Origin: Rhizobiales bacterium GAS188
Lineage (GTDB): Bacteria; Pseudomonadota; Alphaproteobacteria; Rhizobiales; Beijerinckiaceae
DNA: 64,000 nucleotides
Reading direction: 5' to 3'
Assembly: GCA_900104855.1 (NCBI GenBank)
Contig: FNSS01000001.1
Coordinates: forward strand, 6,581,001 to 6,645,000
Shown here: piece after piece, positions 56,116 through 63,924 of the stretch
How the letters are laid out: each line of letters opens with the position of its first letter
How positions within the stretch are numbered: the first letter of the stretch is position 1
Notes under the pieces: generated by a model
Databases searched by the model: none
What the model was told of the DNA's origin: nothing
Seen by the model: the letters and a program-made list of their open reading frames with translations, nothing else
Made by a program: the position numbers and the translations under genes

Positions 56116-57234
56116 CTACTCCGCGGCCTTGGGCGAGAGCACGCCGCGGCGGATCTGATCTTCCTCGATCGATTCGAAGAGGGCGCGGAAATTGCCTTCC
56201 CCGAAACCTTCATCGCCCTTGCGCTGGATGAACTCGAAGAAGATCGGCCCGAGCACCGTGCCGGAGAAGATCTGCAGGAGCACTTTGGTGCGGCGTCCGT
56301 CATCGACGCCCTCGCCGTCGATCAGCACGCCATCGGCCTGCAGGCGATCGAGCGGCTCGCCATGGCCGGGCAGGCGCGCATCGATCTTCTCGTAATAGGT
56401 GACCGGCGGGGCCGGCATGAAGGGCAGGCCCCTGGCGCGCAGCGACTCGACGCTCGCATAGATGTCGCGCGAACCCATCGCCACATGCTGGATGCCCTCG
56501 CCGTGATATTCGCGCAGATATTCCTCGATCTGCGATTTGTCGTCGAGGGACTCGTTGATCGGAATGCGGATCTTGCCGCAGGGGCTGGTCAGCGCCCGCG
56601 AGATCAGCCCGGTGAGCTTGCCCTCGATGTTGAAGAAGCGGATCTCGCGGAAATTGAAGAGCTTGCCGTACCAATCGCCCCAATACTGCATGCGGCCGCG
56701 CTGCACATTGTGGGTGAGATGGTCGAGATAATAGAGCCCGGCAGGCTCGGGATGCGGGTCGGGCGCGCCGGTCCAAGTGAAATCCACGTCCCAGATCGTG
56801 CCCTTGGCGCCGTAACGCTCGACGAAATAGAGGATGGAGCCGCCAATGCCCTTGACGGCCGGGATGGTCAGCTCGTTCGGGCCGACCTTGCCGGTGAAGG
56901 GCTCGGCGCCGAGCGACACGGCGCGCTCGAAGGCATGCTTGGCATCGACCACGCGGAAGGCCATGGCGCAGGCGCAAGGCCCGTGCGCCGCCGCGAATTG
57001 CGCCGCGAAGGAATTCGGCTCGGCATTGACCACGAAATTCACGTCGCCTTGCCGGTAGAGCGTCACATTCTTGGAGCGGTGCTTCGCGACCGCCGTGAAG
57101 CCCATGGTCTGGAACAGGCTCTTCAGCTTCTCGGGCTCGGGATGGGCGTATTCGACGAACTCCATGCCATCGGTACCCATCGGATTGGCATCGCTGATCG
57201 TGGCGGGGCCGGCGTCATGCGGGAAAGGACCCAT
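56116..57234 (-). CDS. hppD: 4-hydroxyphenylpyruvate dioxygenase
   Basis: A 372-residue Fe(II) dioxygenase converting 4-hydroxyphenylpyruvate to homogentisate in tyrosine degradation. The N-terminal domain has GMEFVEYAHPEPEKLKSLFQTMGF; the C-terminal catalytic half carries the iron ligands in YLDHLTHNVQRG (His), GEGIQHVAMGS (His) and the late GPIFFEFIQRKGDEGFGEGNF (Glu). AGGAGATC precedes ATG 57234 on its strand. Homogentisate dioxygenase and fumarylacetoacetase are not in the window. It diverges from an Lrp-type regulator, which probably controls it. Confidence 0.95.
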   Translation of the reverse strand: MGPFPHDAGPATISDANPMGTDGMEFVEYAHPEPEKLKSLFQTMGFTAVAKHRSKNVTLYRQGDVNFVVNAEPNSFAAQFAAAHGPCACAMAFRVVDAKHAFERAVSLGAEPFTGKVGPNELTIPAVKGIGGSILYFVERYGAKGTIWDVDFTWTGAPDPHPEPAGLYYLDHLTHNVQRGRMQYWGDWYGKLFNFREIRFFNIEGKLTGLISRALTSPCGKIRIPINESLDDKSQIEEYLREYHGEGIQHVAMGSRDIYASVESLRARGLPFMPAPPVTYYEKIDARLPGHGEPLDRLQADGVLIDGEGVDDGRRTKVLLQIFSGTVLGPIFFEFIQRKGDEGFGEGNFRALFESIEEDQIRRGVLSPKAAE

Positions 57235-57364
57235 GCTGATCTCCTGTCGGCGTTCGGGCGCGGCCTTGCGCCCCGAGGGGGGCGATCTTGGCCGCTGTTG
57301 GAGCCTCAATAACGCGGCGCTGGCGCAAATGGCGTGCATTCCGAACGCGTTTCTGCCAATCTGT

Positions 57365-57395
57365 GCATATCTCATGCGCAATTCGCAGGGTTGGC
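57365..57395. promoter_or_regulatory. Lrp-type repeated motifs between hppD and its regulator
   Basis: TGCGCAATTCGCA at 57375-57387 is nearly palindromic around AATT. GGCGCAAATGGCGTGCA at about 57319 and GGCGCACATC at 57391 are related short repeats. Such spaced, weak repeats are usual for Lrp/AsnC regulators, but the sites are not proven. Confidence 0.35.
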
Positions 57396-57402
57396 GCACA
57401 TC

Positions 57403-57864
57403 ATGATCATCGATGCTTTCGATCACAAGATTCTCGACGCATTGCAGCGCGATTCCTCGCGCACCAATGCCGAGATCGGCGACAGGATCGGCCTCTCGGC
57501 GAGCCAGGTATCGCGGCGCCGGGCGCGGCTCGAGGAGGAGGGCGTCATCCGCCGCTATCGCGCCGAGATCGATGGGGCGCGGCTCGGTTTCACCTTGACG
57601 GTCTTCATCCATGTGACGCTCGCGACCCATTCGCGCGACAATGCCCGCCGCTTGCGCGATCTCGTGCGCCTGACGCCGGCGATCCAGGAAGCCCATGCGC
57701 TGACCGGGCAGGCCGATTACCTCTTCAAGGTCGCGGTCGCCGGGCTCAAGGAACTGTCCGACCTCGTCAATGAGGTGCTGTTGCCGCATGAGGCGGTCGA
57801 GCGCGTGCGCTCCGAGATCGTGCTCGAGACGTTGAAGGACACACGAGAGTGGCCGATCGTCTGA
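57403..57864 (+). CDS. Lrp/AsnC-family transcriptional regulator
   Basis: A 153-residue regulator. Residues 4-60 form the helix-turn-helix domain (AFDHKILDALQRDSSRTNAEIGDRIGLSASQVSRRRARLEEEGVIRRYRAEID) and residues 65-150 the RAM amino-acid-binding domain (HALTGQADYLFKVAVAGLKELSDLVNEVLLPHEAVERVRSEIVLETLKDT). ATG 57403 is in the divergent region with hppD. In Rhizobiales an Lrp-type regulator next to hppD is common and likely responds to tyrosine or phenylalanine. Confidence 0.9.
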   Translation: MIIDAFDHKILDALQRDSSRTNAEIGDRIGLSASQVSRRRARLEEEGVIRRYRAEIDGARLGFTLTVFIHVTLATHSRDNARRLRDLVRLTPAIQEAHALTGQADYLFKVAVAGLKELSDLVNEVLLPHEAVERVRSEIVLETLKDTREWPIV

Positions 57865-57927
57865 CCAGGCGTTATGGTTGCGTCGCCGGAGGGTGATAGA
57901 ACTGACATCTCATCGCAGGAGGATCGC

Positions 57928-58833
57928 ATGTTCGACCCGAAGGAACTCTTGAACGCGCTCGTCGGCAGCCAGGGCGGCCCGGCCGGCGGCCTTGGCGGCA
58001 TCTTGTCCGGGGCTCTGGCGCAAGCGCAGAGCGGGCTCAATGCGGCAGCCGGCGGCGATCTCGGCCAGCGCGTGGGCGGGGCGCTGGACCAGGGTGCAGC
58101 GGTGGCCGGACAGGCCGCGAGCCAGGCCGGCACGGTGTTGTCGGGCGCCTTCTCGCAAGTCGAGGGGCAGCTGCAAGGCACCCAGGCCGGCGCCATGCTC
58201 GATCGCGCCAAGCAGGCGGCGCAGCAGAACCCGATGGCAGCCGGCGCCGCACTCGGTGGCCTCGCGGCGATCCTGCTCGGCACCCAGACGGGGCGCGCGG
58301 CGACGGGCGATGCCGTCAAGCTCGGCGGCCTCGCCATCCTCGGCGGGCTTGCCTACAAGGCCTTCAAGAACCATCAGGAGGGCAAGCCTCTGACGGCCGG
58401 CATTCCAGGTCTCGGCGATCTTGGGCTCGGCGGGCTCGGCGCGCCGCAAGGTTCGGGCTTCAGCGATGGCGATCACAGCCATGACTCGGCCCTGCTGATG
58501 GCGCGCGCCATGATCTCGGCGGCGGCGGCTGACGGCATCGTCGATGCGCAGGAGCGCGAGCGCATCCTCGGCAAGATGCAGGAAGCGGGCCTTGGCGGCG
58601 AAGCTGCGAAATTCCTCAATGACGAGCTCGCCCATCCGGCTTCGGCCGCCGATATCGCGGCAAGCGTCGGCGGCGCCAAGGAACTCGCCACGCAGGTCTA
58701 TATGGCGGCCGTGTTCGGCGCCCATTCGGTGAGCCAGCCGGAGCGGGCCTTCCTCGACGATCTCGCCAAGGCGCTCGGCCTCGACCCTGCGCTTGCGGCC
58801 CATATCGGGGCCACGATGGCGAAAGGAAGCTGA
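57928..58833 (+). CDS. DUF533/TerB-like protein
   Basis: A 301-residue protein. The first 125 residues are Gly/Ala/Gln-rich and probably flexible, followed by a hydrophobic stretch near residues 105-145 (AAGALGGLAAILLG ... KLGGLAILGGLAYKAF). The C-terminal 150 residues are a helical TerB-type domain (ALLMARAMISAAAADGIVDAQERERILGKMQ and QPERAFLDDLAKALGLD) with acidic metal-binding positions. This matches the DUF533/YebE group. GAGGA precedes ATG 57928. Its role is unknown; TerB-like domains occur in stress and tellurite resistance proteins. Confidence 0.85.
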   Translation: MFDPKELLNALVGSQGGPAGGLGGILSGALAQAQSGLNAAAGGDLGQRVGGALDQGAAVAGQAASQAGTVLSGAFSQVEGQLQGTQAGAMLDRAKQAAQQNPMAAGAALGGLAAILLGTQTGRAATGDAVKLGGLAILGGLAYKAFKNHQEGKPLTAGIPGLGDLGLGGLGAPQGSGFSDGDHSHDSALLMARAMISAAAADGIVDAQERERILGKMQEAGLGGEAAKFLNDELAHPASAADIAASVGGAKELATQVYMAAVFGAHSVSQPERAFLDDLAKALGLDPALAAHIGATMAKGS

Positions 58834-59002
58834 GGCCTCGTCGCAGCTGCCAGTGAACGACGCGGAGGCTGAGCGCGCCGGCACCCGTGCCTTTGCCTGA
58901 AGCGGCAGGGGCTCAGCCCAGCTGAATTGACGCCGGCGACGCCCCCAAGTCCATTTGTCGTGACTCGGGCAAAATGTCGTATGCCGCAGGTGAGGGGGCG
59001 AA

Positions 59003-59293
59003 ATGACCCGACGCAATAACCGGACGGAGAAGCTCGATCTGCGGCTGACCCGGGCCGCAAAACAGACCTTGCAAGCGGCCGCAACCGCCGAGCGCAGATC
59101 CGTCAGTGAATTCGTGCTCGACGCAGCGCTCAGCCAGGCCGAGAAGCGGCTCCCCGATCGGCGGCTCTTCACGCTCGATGCCAAGAATTGGGCCGCTTTC
59201 CTGGCCGCGCTCGATGCACCTCCGCGCCGTCATTCGCGCCTCGAGCGATTGTTTCGTGGGCCTTCGGTGTTCGGCTCCAAAGCCGAACCCTGA
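59003..59293 (+). CDS. DUF1778 (TacA-like) antitoxin, no toxin beside it
   Basis: A 96-residue protein with an N-terminal ribbon-helix-helix (EKLDLRLTRAAKQTLQAAATAERRSVSEFVLDAALSQAEK) and the C-terminal R-L-F-T-L-D-A-K-N-W toxin-binding tail seen in TacA-type antitoxins of the DUF1778 family. GAGGGGGC precedes ATG 59003. The usual partner is a GNAT acetyltransferase toxin beginning within a few bases of the stop; nothing like that follows here, so the antitoxin is an orphan. It may still repress its own promoter or counter a toxin elsewhere in the genome. Confidence 0.8.
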   Translation: MTRRNNRTEKLDLRLTRAAKQTLQAAATAERRSVSEFVLDAALSQAEKRLPDRRLFTLDAKNWAAFLAALDAPPRRHSRLERLFRGPSVFGSKAEP

Positions 59294-59439
59294 CCCGCGC
59301 CGTCGGGCAATTCACCCGCAACCGGTGCCTGCGCCGCAATCACGGACGCGACGGCAGCGGAAGTGACCTCCTCGCGAATGCCCGTTTCATCGAGCCAGCT
59401 TTCGAAGGTTGAGCCGAGATGGGGATTTGTCTTCGTCAT
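59230..59439 (-). pseudogene. Truncated antitoxin N-terminus
   Basis: The frame begins MTKTNPHLGSTFESW at ATG 59439 and continues DETGIREEVTSAAVASVIAAQ. These 37 residues match the start of a family of short XRE/Fis-annotated antitoxins (with an L-x-E-E-G-I-x-E-E-V core). After residue 37 the sequence becomes unrelated (Pro/Gly/Ala-rich), so the helix-turn-helix part is missing. The frame overlaps the DUF1778 gene on the other strand. I read it as a gene cut by rearrangement. Confidence 0.55.
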
Positions 59440-59447
59440 CGCCGTCC

Positions 59448-59768
59448 TCACGTGACATGAAGCGCCGGCGGCCGATGCCTGTCACGCGGCGGCTTGACGA
59501 CGATTTCGACATCCTGGCCGAGCGCGACGAGAAACCGAAGCAGGCGCTCCATTGAGAATTGCCGGAAATCCCCGCGCAGCATTTTCGACACGTCGGGCTG
59601 CTTGATGCCGAACAAGCCGGCGGCCTCGACCTGCTGGATGCCGCGCTCCTTCATCAGCGTATCGATCTTATAGACGAGACGCGCCTTGACGAGTTGATCC
59701 CCTGGGTTCGGCACGCCGATATCGGCAAACACATTGCCGCTGCCGACCTCATAGGTTTTCTCGCTCAT
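59448..59768 (-). CDS. HTH_37-type antitoxin (HigA-like)
   Basis: A 106-residue helix-turn-helix antitoxin of the type that follows phage-Gp49-like RelE/HigB toxins. The core is SSGNVFADIGVPNPGDQLVKARLVYKID, then ERGIQQVEAAGLFGIKQPDVSKMLRGDFRQFSMERLLRFLVALGQDVEIVVKPP. The ATG overlaps the stop codon of the toxin remnant (ATGA), as in intact operons. A perfect 22-bp operator remains upstream. With no working toxin, it probably acts only as an autorepressor or as immunity to a toxin elsewhere. Confidence 0.82.
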   Translation of the reverse strand: MSEKTYEVGSGNVFADIGVPNPGDQLVKARLVYKIDTLMKERGIQQVEAAGLFGIKQPDVSKMLRGDFRQFSMERLLRFLVALGQDVEIVVKPPRDRHRPPALHVT

Positions 59769-59871
59769 GGCTGTCTCTCCTTCGCGATCCGTTCCGCCTC
59801 CCGCAACCGTCTGTCGATCAGGTCGATATCCGCCTTCGGCGTCTCGCGCCCCGAGTTGGCCCTTCAATCAT
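59765..59871 (-). pseudogene. Deletion remnant of a RelE/HigB toxin (Gp49-like)
   Basis: The first codons, from ATG 59871, read MIEG. The last 25 codons, in another frame, read RETPKADIDLIDRRLREAE and end RIAKERQP before TGA at 59765-59767. The motif K-T-P-K-x-E/D-I-D-L-I-x-R-R-L is the C-terminal signature of Gp49-like RelE toxins (about 100-115 residues). So about three quarters of the toxin has been lost by an internal, frame-changing deletion, while both ends and the overlap with the antitoxin survive. Confidence 0.75.
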
Positions 59872-59883
59872 ACAGGCGTGTGA

Positions 59884-59905
59884 AATATAGTGATTTCACT
59901 ATATT
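59884..59905. promoter_or_regulatory. Operator of the decayed toxin-antitoxin operon
   Basis: AATATAGTGA (59884-59893) and TCACTATATT (59896-59905) form a perfect 10-bp inverted repeat with a two-base centre. It is AT-rich and contains TATAGT-like -10 boxes for the minus strand. It lies 13 bases upstream of the toxin remnant's ATG, the expected place for HigA binding. Confidence 0.75.
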
Positions 59906-59947
59906 GCCAAACCCCGCTATCCTTGCTCCTCGGCCTTCACCGCTCGC

Positions 59948-61414
59948 TCACCCCCGCAACGCGACCTCGCCCGCGGGCAGGCGGCGCGGGCGGCCGGCCG
60001 GCATGACGGTCAAGGCGACGAGGGCGGCGAGGCCGTTGGCGGCGGCGGCGAGCTCCAGCGCGCGGCGCATGCCGGAGACGAAGGGGGCGGGATCGGTGCT
60101 GCCTGTCGCCACGTCGCCGATCAGCATGCCCGCAACCGCGACGCCGAACACGGCGCCGATCTGGCGGAAGGTGTTCCAGATGCCGGAGGCCGTGCCGGCG
60201 CGCTCGGGCGCGACCGAAGCCAGGATGGCGACTGAGGCAGGCGCGCCCGCGAAGGAGGCGCCGATGCCGATGAGCGCCAGCGCCCAGCCATAGGTCGCGA
60301 CGCCGGCCTCGAGCGGAATGCACGCCAAGACGATCAGGCCGGCCATGGCGGCCGACGCGCCGAGCACGATCGGGACCTTGGCGCCGATCCTGGCGGCGAG
60401 CCCGCTCGCCACATAAGAGGCGACCATGATCGGCAAGGTCAGCGTCAGGAAGCGAAGCCCGGTCTCGAAGGCGGAGAGGCGGCCGATCCCTTGCAGATAG
60501 AGCGTCATGGTGAACAGCAAGGTGAAGAGGGCGAAGAAGATGGCGAAATTGACGAGGCAGGCGACCGCCAGCACCGGGTTGCGCAGCATGGCGAGCGGCA
60601 GCATCGGCTGATCGGTGTGCGCCTCGCGCACCACGAAGGCGGCGAGCGCGGCGAAGGCCATGATGAGGGTTCCGAGGATGGGCGGCGAGGTCCAGCCGGC
60701 ACCATTGCCTTCGATCAGGGCGAAGGTCATCGCGGCGACGCCGATGACGAAGAGGAGCTGGCCTCGAATGTCGAGATGGTGCGTCGACCGCGTCGGCGCT
60801 TGCGGCAAGAGGCGCATGAGGACGAAAGCAGCGACGAAGCCGATCGGCGCGTTGAGCCGGAAGATGCTGCGCCAGCCGAGCAGCCCGACCAGCAAGCCGC
60901 CGACAACGGGGCCGGTCGCAAGTGCGAGCCCGCCGAGACCGGCCCACAGGCCGATGGCGCGGGCCCGCTGGCGCGGCTCGGCGAACATGGTCGAGATGAT
61001 GGCGAGCGAGATCGGGATCAGGGCAGAAGCGAAGATGCCCTGAAGCATGCGGCCCATGAGCAGCGCCTCGATGCTCGGCGAGAGGGCGCAGAGAATGGAG
61101 GCGAAGGTGAAGCCGATGAGTCCTGCGATGAAGATCCGCTTGCGGCCGATCATGTCGCCGAGCGCGCCGGCCGAGAGCAGGAAACTGGCAAAGGCCAGCA
61201 CATAGACGTCGATGACCCATTGCAAGCCGGTGATCGGCGCCAGGAAATCGGCGCGTATGGCGGGGAGCGCCATATTGGCGATGGTGGTGTCGAGCTGAAC
61301 CATGAAGACGCCGGCGCAGAGCATGACCAATGTCAGGCCAGTTTTTTGCGCCAAAGCCTTCTGCGGCGAGGGGTCGTTCGAAAAGTCCGTGGTTTGGCTT
61401 GCAGTATGCGACAT
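59948..61414 (-). CDS. DHA2-family (EmrB/QacA) MFS efflux pump
   Basis: A 488-residue drug:proton antiporter with 14 predicted helices. Motif A-like SAGALGDMIGRKRIF and MLQGIFASALIP after helix 5 are typical, and LDTTIANMALPAI in helix 1 is the DHA2 signature (motif D1). GWRSIFRLNAPIGF is another consensus segment. The gene is divergent from a TetR regulator with a perfect operator, a standard arrangement for induced efflux. Substrate unknown. Confidence 0.9.
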   Translation of the reverse strand: MSHTASQTTDFSNDPSPQKALAQKTGLTLVMLCAGVFMVQLDTTIANMALPAIRADFLAPITGLQWVIDVYVLAFASFLLSAGALGDMIGRKRIFIAGLIGFTFASILCALSPSIEALLMGRMLQGIFASALIPISLAIISTMFAEPRQRARAIGLWAGLGGLALATGPVVGGLLVGLLGWRSIFRLNAPIGFVAAFVLMRLLPQAPTRSTHHLDIRGQLLFVIGVAAMTFALIEGNGAGWTSPPILGTLIMAFAALAAFVVREAHTDQPMLPLAMLRNPVLAVACLVNFAIFFALFTLLFTMTLYLQGIGRLSAFETGLRFLTLTLPIMVASYVASGLAARIGAKVPIVLGASAAMAGLIVLACIPLEAGVATYGWALALIGIGASFAGAPASVAILASVAPERAGTASGIWNTFRQIGAVFGVAVAGMLIGDVATGSTDPAPFVSGMRRALELAAAANGLAALVALTVMPAGRPRRLPAGEVALRG

Positions 61415-61458
61415 GCTAAATCCCCTGGACGTGAATGAACGAGTGTCAGTCGTAGTAA

Positions 61459-61475
61459 TGAATGACAGTCATTCA
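61459..61475. promoter_or_regulatory. TetR operator between efflux gene and regulator
   Basis: TGAATGACAGTCATTCA is a perfect 17-bp palindrome centred on A61467, located in the 84-base divergent promoter region. Half-site GAATGAAC-like sequence also occurs at 61434. It is likely bound by the TetR protein to repress both genes. Confidence 0.82.
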
Positions 61476-61498
61476 GTCAATTGGAGAGACTGGTTCGG

Positions 61499-62146
61499 AT
61501 GAGCGTCGCAAATAAGCCGGTGGAGAAAAGCAGGCCGGCCGAGAAGAGGAAGCGCGTCAGCAAGGCGCCGGAAATCCGCCGCGAGGAATTGCTGCAGACC
61601 GCCGCGCAGCTGTTCAAGGAGAAGGGCATCGCGGCCACGGGCATCGGCGACATCACCGATCGTGCCGAGGTGGCGCGCGGCACTTTCTATCTCTATTTTG
61701 CCTCCAAGGACGAGGTGGTGGGCGCGCTCTGGGAGCGCTACGTCAACGGCCACCTCCAGCTCATGGAAGAGAGGCTCTCCCACACCGGGGTACGGGCGGG
61801 AGACGGCTTGGCGCTGATGCTCGAGCTCGTGACGCGCCTCACCGAGCACTCGCTCGAACATGCCGAGCTGCACCGACTGGTCTATGACACGGCCGATGCC
61901 GAGGCGATCGCCATCTGCCGGCGCGCCAACGAGCTGATCATCGTCAGGCTCGCCGAAGCCATGCGCACCCATTTGACGGCGCCGAACCTGTCGCGCGACG
62001 AGCCGCATCTGACGGCATCCTTCATCCTGCATGGGGTGCATGGCGCCTTGCACGATGCCATCATGCACGGCGGCCCGGTCGACCGGGCCAGCTTCATCGA
62101 CCGGGTCCGGCGCTTCGCCGCGAATGCACTCGCCGGGCCAAGTTGA
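61499..62146 (+). CDS. TetR-family repressor of the DHA2 pump
   Basis: A 215-residue repressor. A basic N-terminal tail is followed by the helix-turn-helix domain (REELLQTAAQLFKEKGIAATGIGDITDRAEVARGTFYLYFASKDEVVGALWERY). The ligand-binding domain is helical and has EHAELHRLVYDTADAEAIAICRRANELIIVRLAEAM. ATG 61499 is used; a TTG upstream at 61481 is possible. It is divergent from the DHA2 pump with the operator in between, and probably releases it upon binding a pump substrate. Confidence 0.88.
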   Translation: MSVANKPVEKSRPAEKRKRVSKAPEIRREELLQTAAQLFKEKGIAATGIGDITDRAEVARGTFYLYFASKDEVVGALWERYVNGHLQLMEERLSHTGVRAGDGLALMLELVTRLTEHSLEHAELHRLVYDTADAEAIAICRRANELIIVRLAEAMRTHLTAPNLSRDEPHLTASFILHGVHGALHDAIMHGGPVDRASFIDRVRRFAANALAGPS

Positions 62147-62193
62147 TCGGGCTCGCCCTGCTGCGGTGCAGCAAAATCGAGCCCAAAGATATC

Positions 62194-62226
62194 AGGTCAC
62201 CTGTTATTTTCCTGTATTAACAGGTG
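62194..62226. promoter_or_regulatory. Nested inverted repeats before gentisate dioxygenase
   Basis: CAGGTCACCTG (62194-62204) is a perfect 11-bp palindrome. Overlapping it, CACCTGTTA (62198-62206) and TAACAGGTG (62218-62226) form a perfect 9-bp inverted repeat with an 11-base spacer. The sequence is more AT-rich than its surroundings and lies 145 bases before the dioxygenase ATG, suited to an operator with shared half-sites. Confidence 0.6.
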
Positions 62227-62370
62227 GTGCGCTGAAGCATTGGCCGCTTCCGGGATGCGAATTCGCCCCGCCAGCGTCGGCACCCATCGCGCGCCTGCGT
62301 TGCGGCGCCCGTCTGTCCGCGGCCGCGCGATCGGTGTAGATTCGAGCAAGAGGGAACGAAGGAGAAGCCG

Positions 62371-63477
62371 ATGCGCGAGAGTGTCGCCGGGCGCGCCGAT
62401 GTCGAGGACACGAGCGAGCTTTTGTCCTATTACGCCGATCTCGAGAAGCTCGAGGCCGGAGCCCTATGGACGGTCGCGAACAAGATCGAGCCCTGGTTCC
62501 CGCAATCGACCTCGGCGCCGGTGCTGTGGCGCTATCGCGACCTGCGCGAACATGTGCTGCGCTCCCTCGATCTCGTGACCGCCGAGAAGGCCGGACGGCG
62601 CGTCATCTATCTCGCCAACCCGCATCGGCGCGATGTCTCGGCGGCGGTCGGCTGGCTCTATACGGGGCTGCAGGTCATGCGCCCGGGCGAAGTCGCGACC
62701 TCGCATCAGCATTCGGCCTCGGCGCTGCGCTTCATCATGGAAGGCAAAGGCGCCTACACCATCGTCGACGGGCACAAGATGACGCTCGCCGAGAATGATT
62801 TCGTGCTCACCCCGAACGGCTCCTGGCACGAGCATGGGGTGGCGGCCGAAGGATCGCCCTGCATCTGGCAGGACGGGCTCGACATCCCCTTGATGAATGC
62901 GCTCGAAGCCAATTTCTTCGCCGTGCATCCGAGCCTCAAGCAGGAGGTGACCTGTCCGGTCGATGATTCGACCTTCAGCTATGGGGCGCCCGGTCTCGCG
63001 CCCGCGACCGGAACCTGGTCGAAGCCCTATTCGCCTCTGCTCAAATATGAATGGGGCAAGACCTATGAGGCGCTGCAGAGCTACGCCAAAGCGGGCGCGG
63101 GCTCGCCTTATGACGGCGTGATGATGAACTACGTCAACCCGCTCACGGGCGGCCCGGTGATGCAGACTATCGGCGCCAGCATGCAATTGCTGCGGCCGGG
63201 CGAGCGCACCAAGGCGCATCGGCACACCGGCAGCTTCGTCTATCAGGTGGCGAAGGGCAGGGGCTATTCGATCATCGCCGGGAAGCGCTTCGACTGGGAG
63301 GCGAAGGACATATTCTGCCTGCCCTCCTGGGCGCTACACGAGCACGGCAACGCGTCCGAGAGCGAGGATGCCTGCCTCTTCGCCTTCAACGACCTGCCGG
63401 TGATGCGTGCGCTAGGCCTCTATCGCGAGGAGGCTTTCGGCGATAATGGCGGCTATCAGCTCGTCGCGGGCGCGTGA
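62371..63477 (+). CDS. gtdA: Gentisate 1,2-dioxygenase
   Basis: A 368-residue bicupin iron dioxygenase that opens the ring of gentisate to maleylpyruvate. The N-terminal cupin holds the metal ligands in SHQHSASALRFIMEGKGAYTIVDGHKM and LTPNGSWHEHG; the C-terminal cupin has AHRHTGSFVYQVAKGRGYSII, a degenerate second site typical of this family. Start ATG 62371 has AAGGAGAAG six bases upstream. Maleylpyruvate isomerase and hydrolase genes are not seen in the window. The preceding TetR/DHA2 pair may belong to aromatic-compound tolerance, but this is only positional. Confidence 0.92.
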   Translation: MRESVAGRADVEDTSELLSYYADLEKLEAGALWTVANKIEPWFPQSTSAPVLWRYRDLREHVLRSLDLVTAEKAGRRVIYLANPHRRDVSAAVGWLYTGLQVMRPGEVATSHQHSASALRFIMEGKGAYTIVDGHKMTLAENDFVLTPNGSWHEHGVAAEGSPCIWQDGLDIPLMNALEANFFAVHPSLKQEVTCPVDDSTFSYGAPGLAPATGTWSKPYSPLLKYEWGKTYEALQSYAKAGAGSPYDGVMMNYVNPLTGGPVMQTIGASMQLLRPGERTKAHRHTGSFVYQVAKGRGYSIIAGKRFDWEAKDIFCLPSWALHEHGNASESEDACLFAFNDLPVMRALGLYREEAFGDNGGYQLVAGA

Positions 63478-63489
63478 GAGCTTGCCGGA

Positions 63490-63690
63490 TCACCCGCCTT
63501 TGGCAATGATCGACATGTGCGGGTGACGAACGTCGCCGCGCTTGTTGCGCCGGCGCACATAGTTGATCACGGCATCCGGCCTCTCATGCTTCACCTTGAG
63601 GGCGGCGATCAGCGCATCCTCCGCCGCGACCGTCACGATATGCTGCTTGCCGGCGACGTTCATGCCGACAGTGAATTCCGGCATCATCAT
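63490..63690 (-). CDS. Small basic protein of unknown function
   Basis: A 66-residue protein beginning with three Met codons; GGAGGCAG lies immediately upstream, so the second or third Met may be the real start. The sequence MPEFTVGMNVAGKQHIVTVAAEDALIAALKVKHERPDAVINYVRRRNKRGDVRHPH is basic and probably an alpha/beta mini-protein. I recognise no family. It overlaps nothing and is convergent with gentisate dioxygenase. Confidence 0.6.
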   Translation of the reverse strand: MMMPEFTVGMNVAGKQHIVTVAAEDALIAALKVKHERPDAVINYVRRRNKRGDVRHPHMSIIAKGG

Positions 63691-63924
63691 CTGCCTCCGT
63701 GGCGCAGGCGGGCGACATCCGCCGCCAGCTTCTCATGTATGGATGGTCGGAGGCTTGCAAAAGAGCAAGTGCCGCCGCGCAAGCGACGTTCGGCGTCGTG
63801 GCGCAACTGCCGGAGAGGGTAGGAAGGAGGCGATCAGCTGACCTTCGGGCGAGGAGAGTGAACCTCGTCATCGGCTCTAGCGACCAAGCTTCATGCGTTT
63901 CATGCGAAACGGGTGGAGAGTGTC
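63691..63924. other. Non-coding stretch near the right edge
   Basis: No gene supported. Sequence is ordinary GC-rich DNA without obvious palindromes. A ribosome site GGAG at 63914-63917 at its end belongs to the next gene. Confidence 0.4.
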
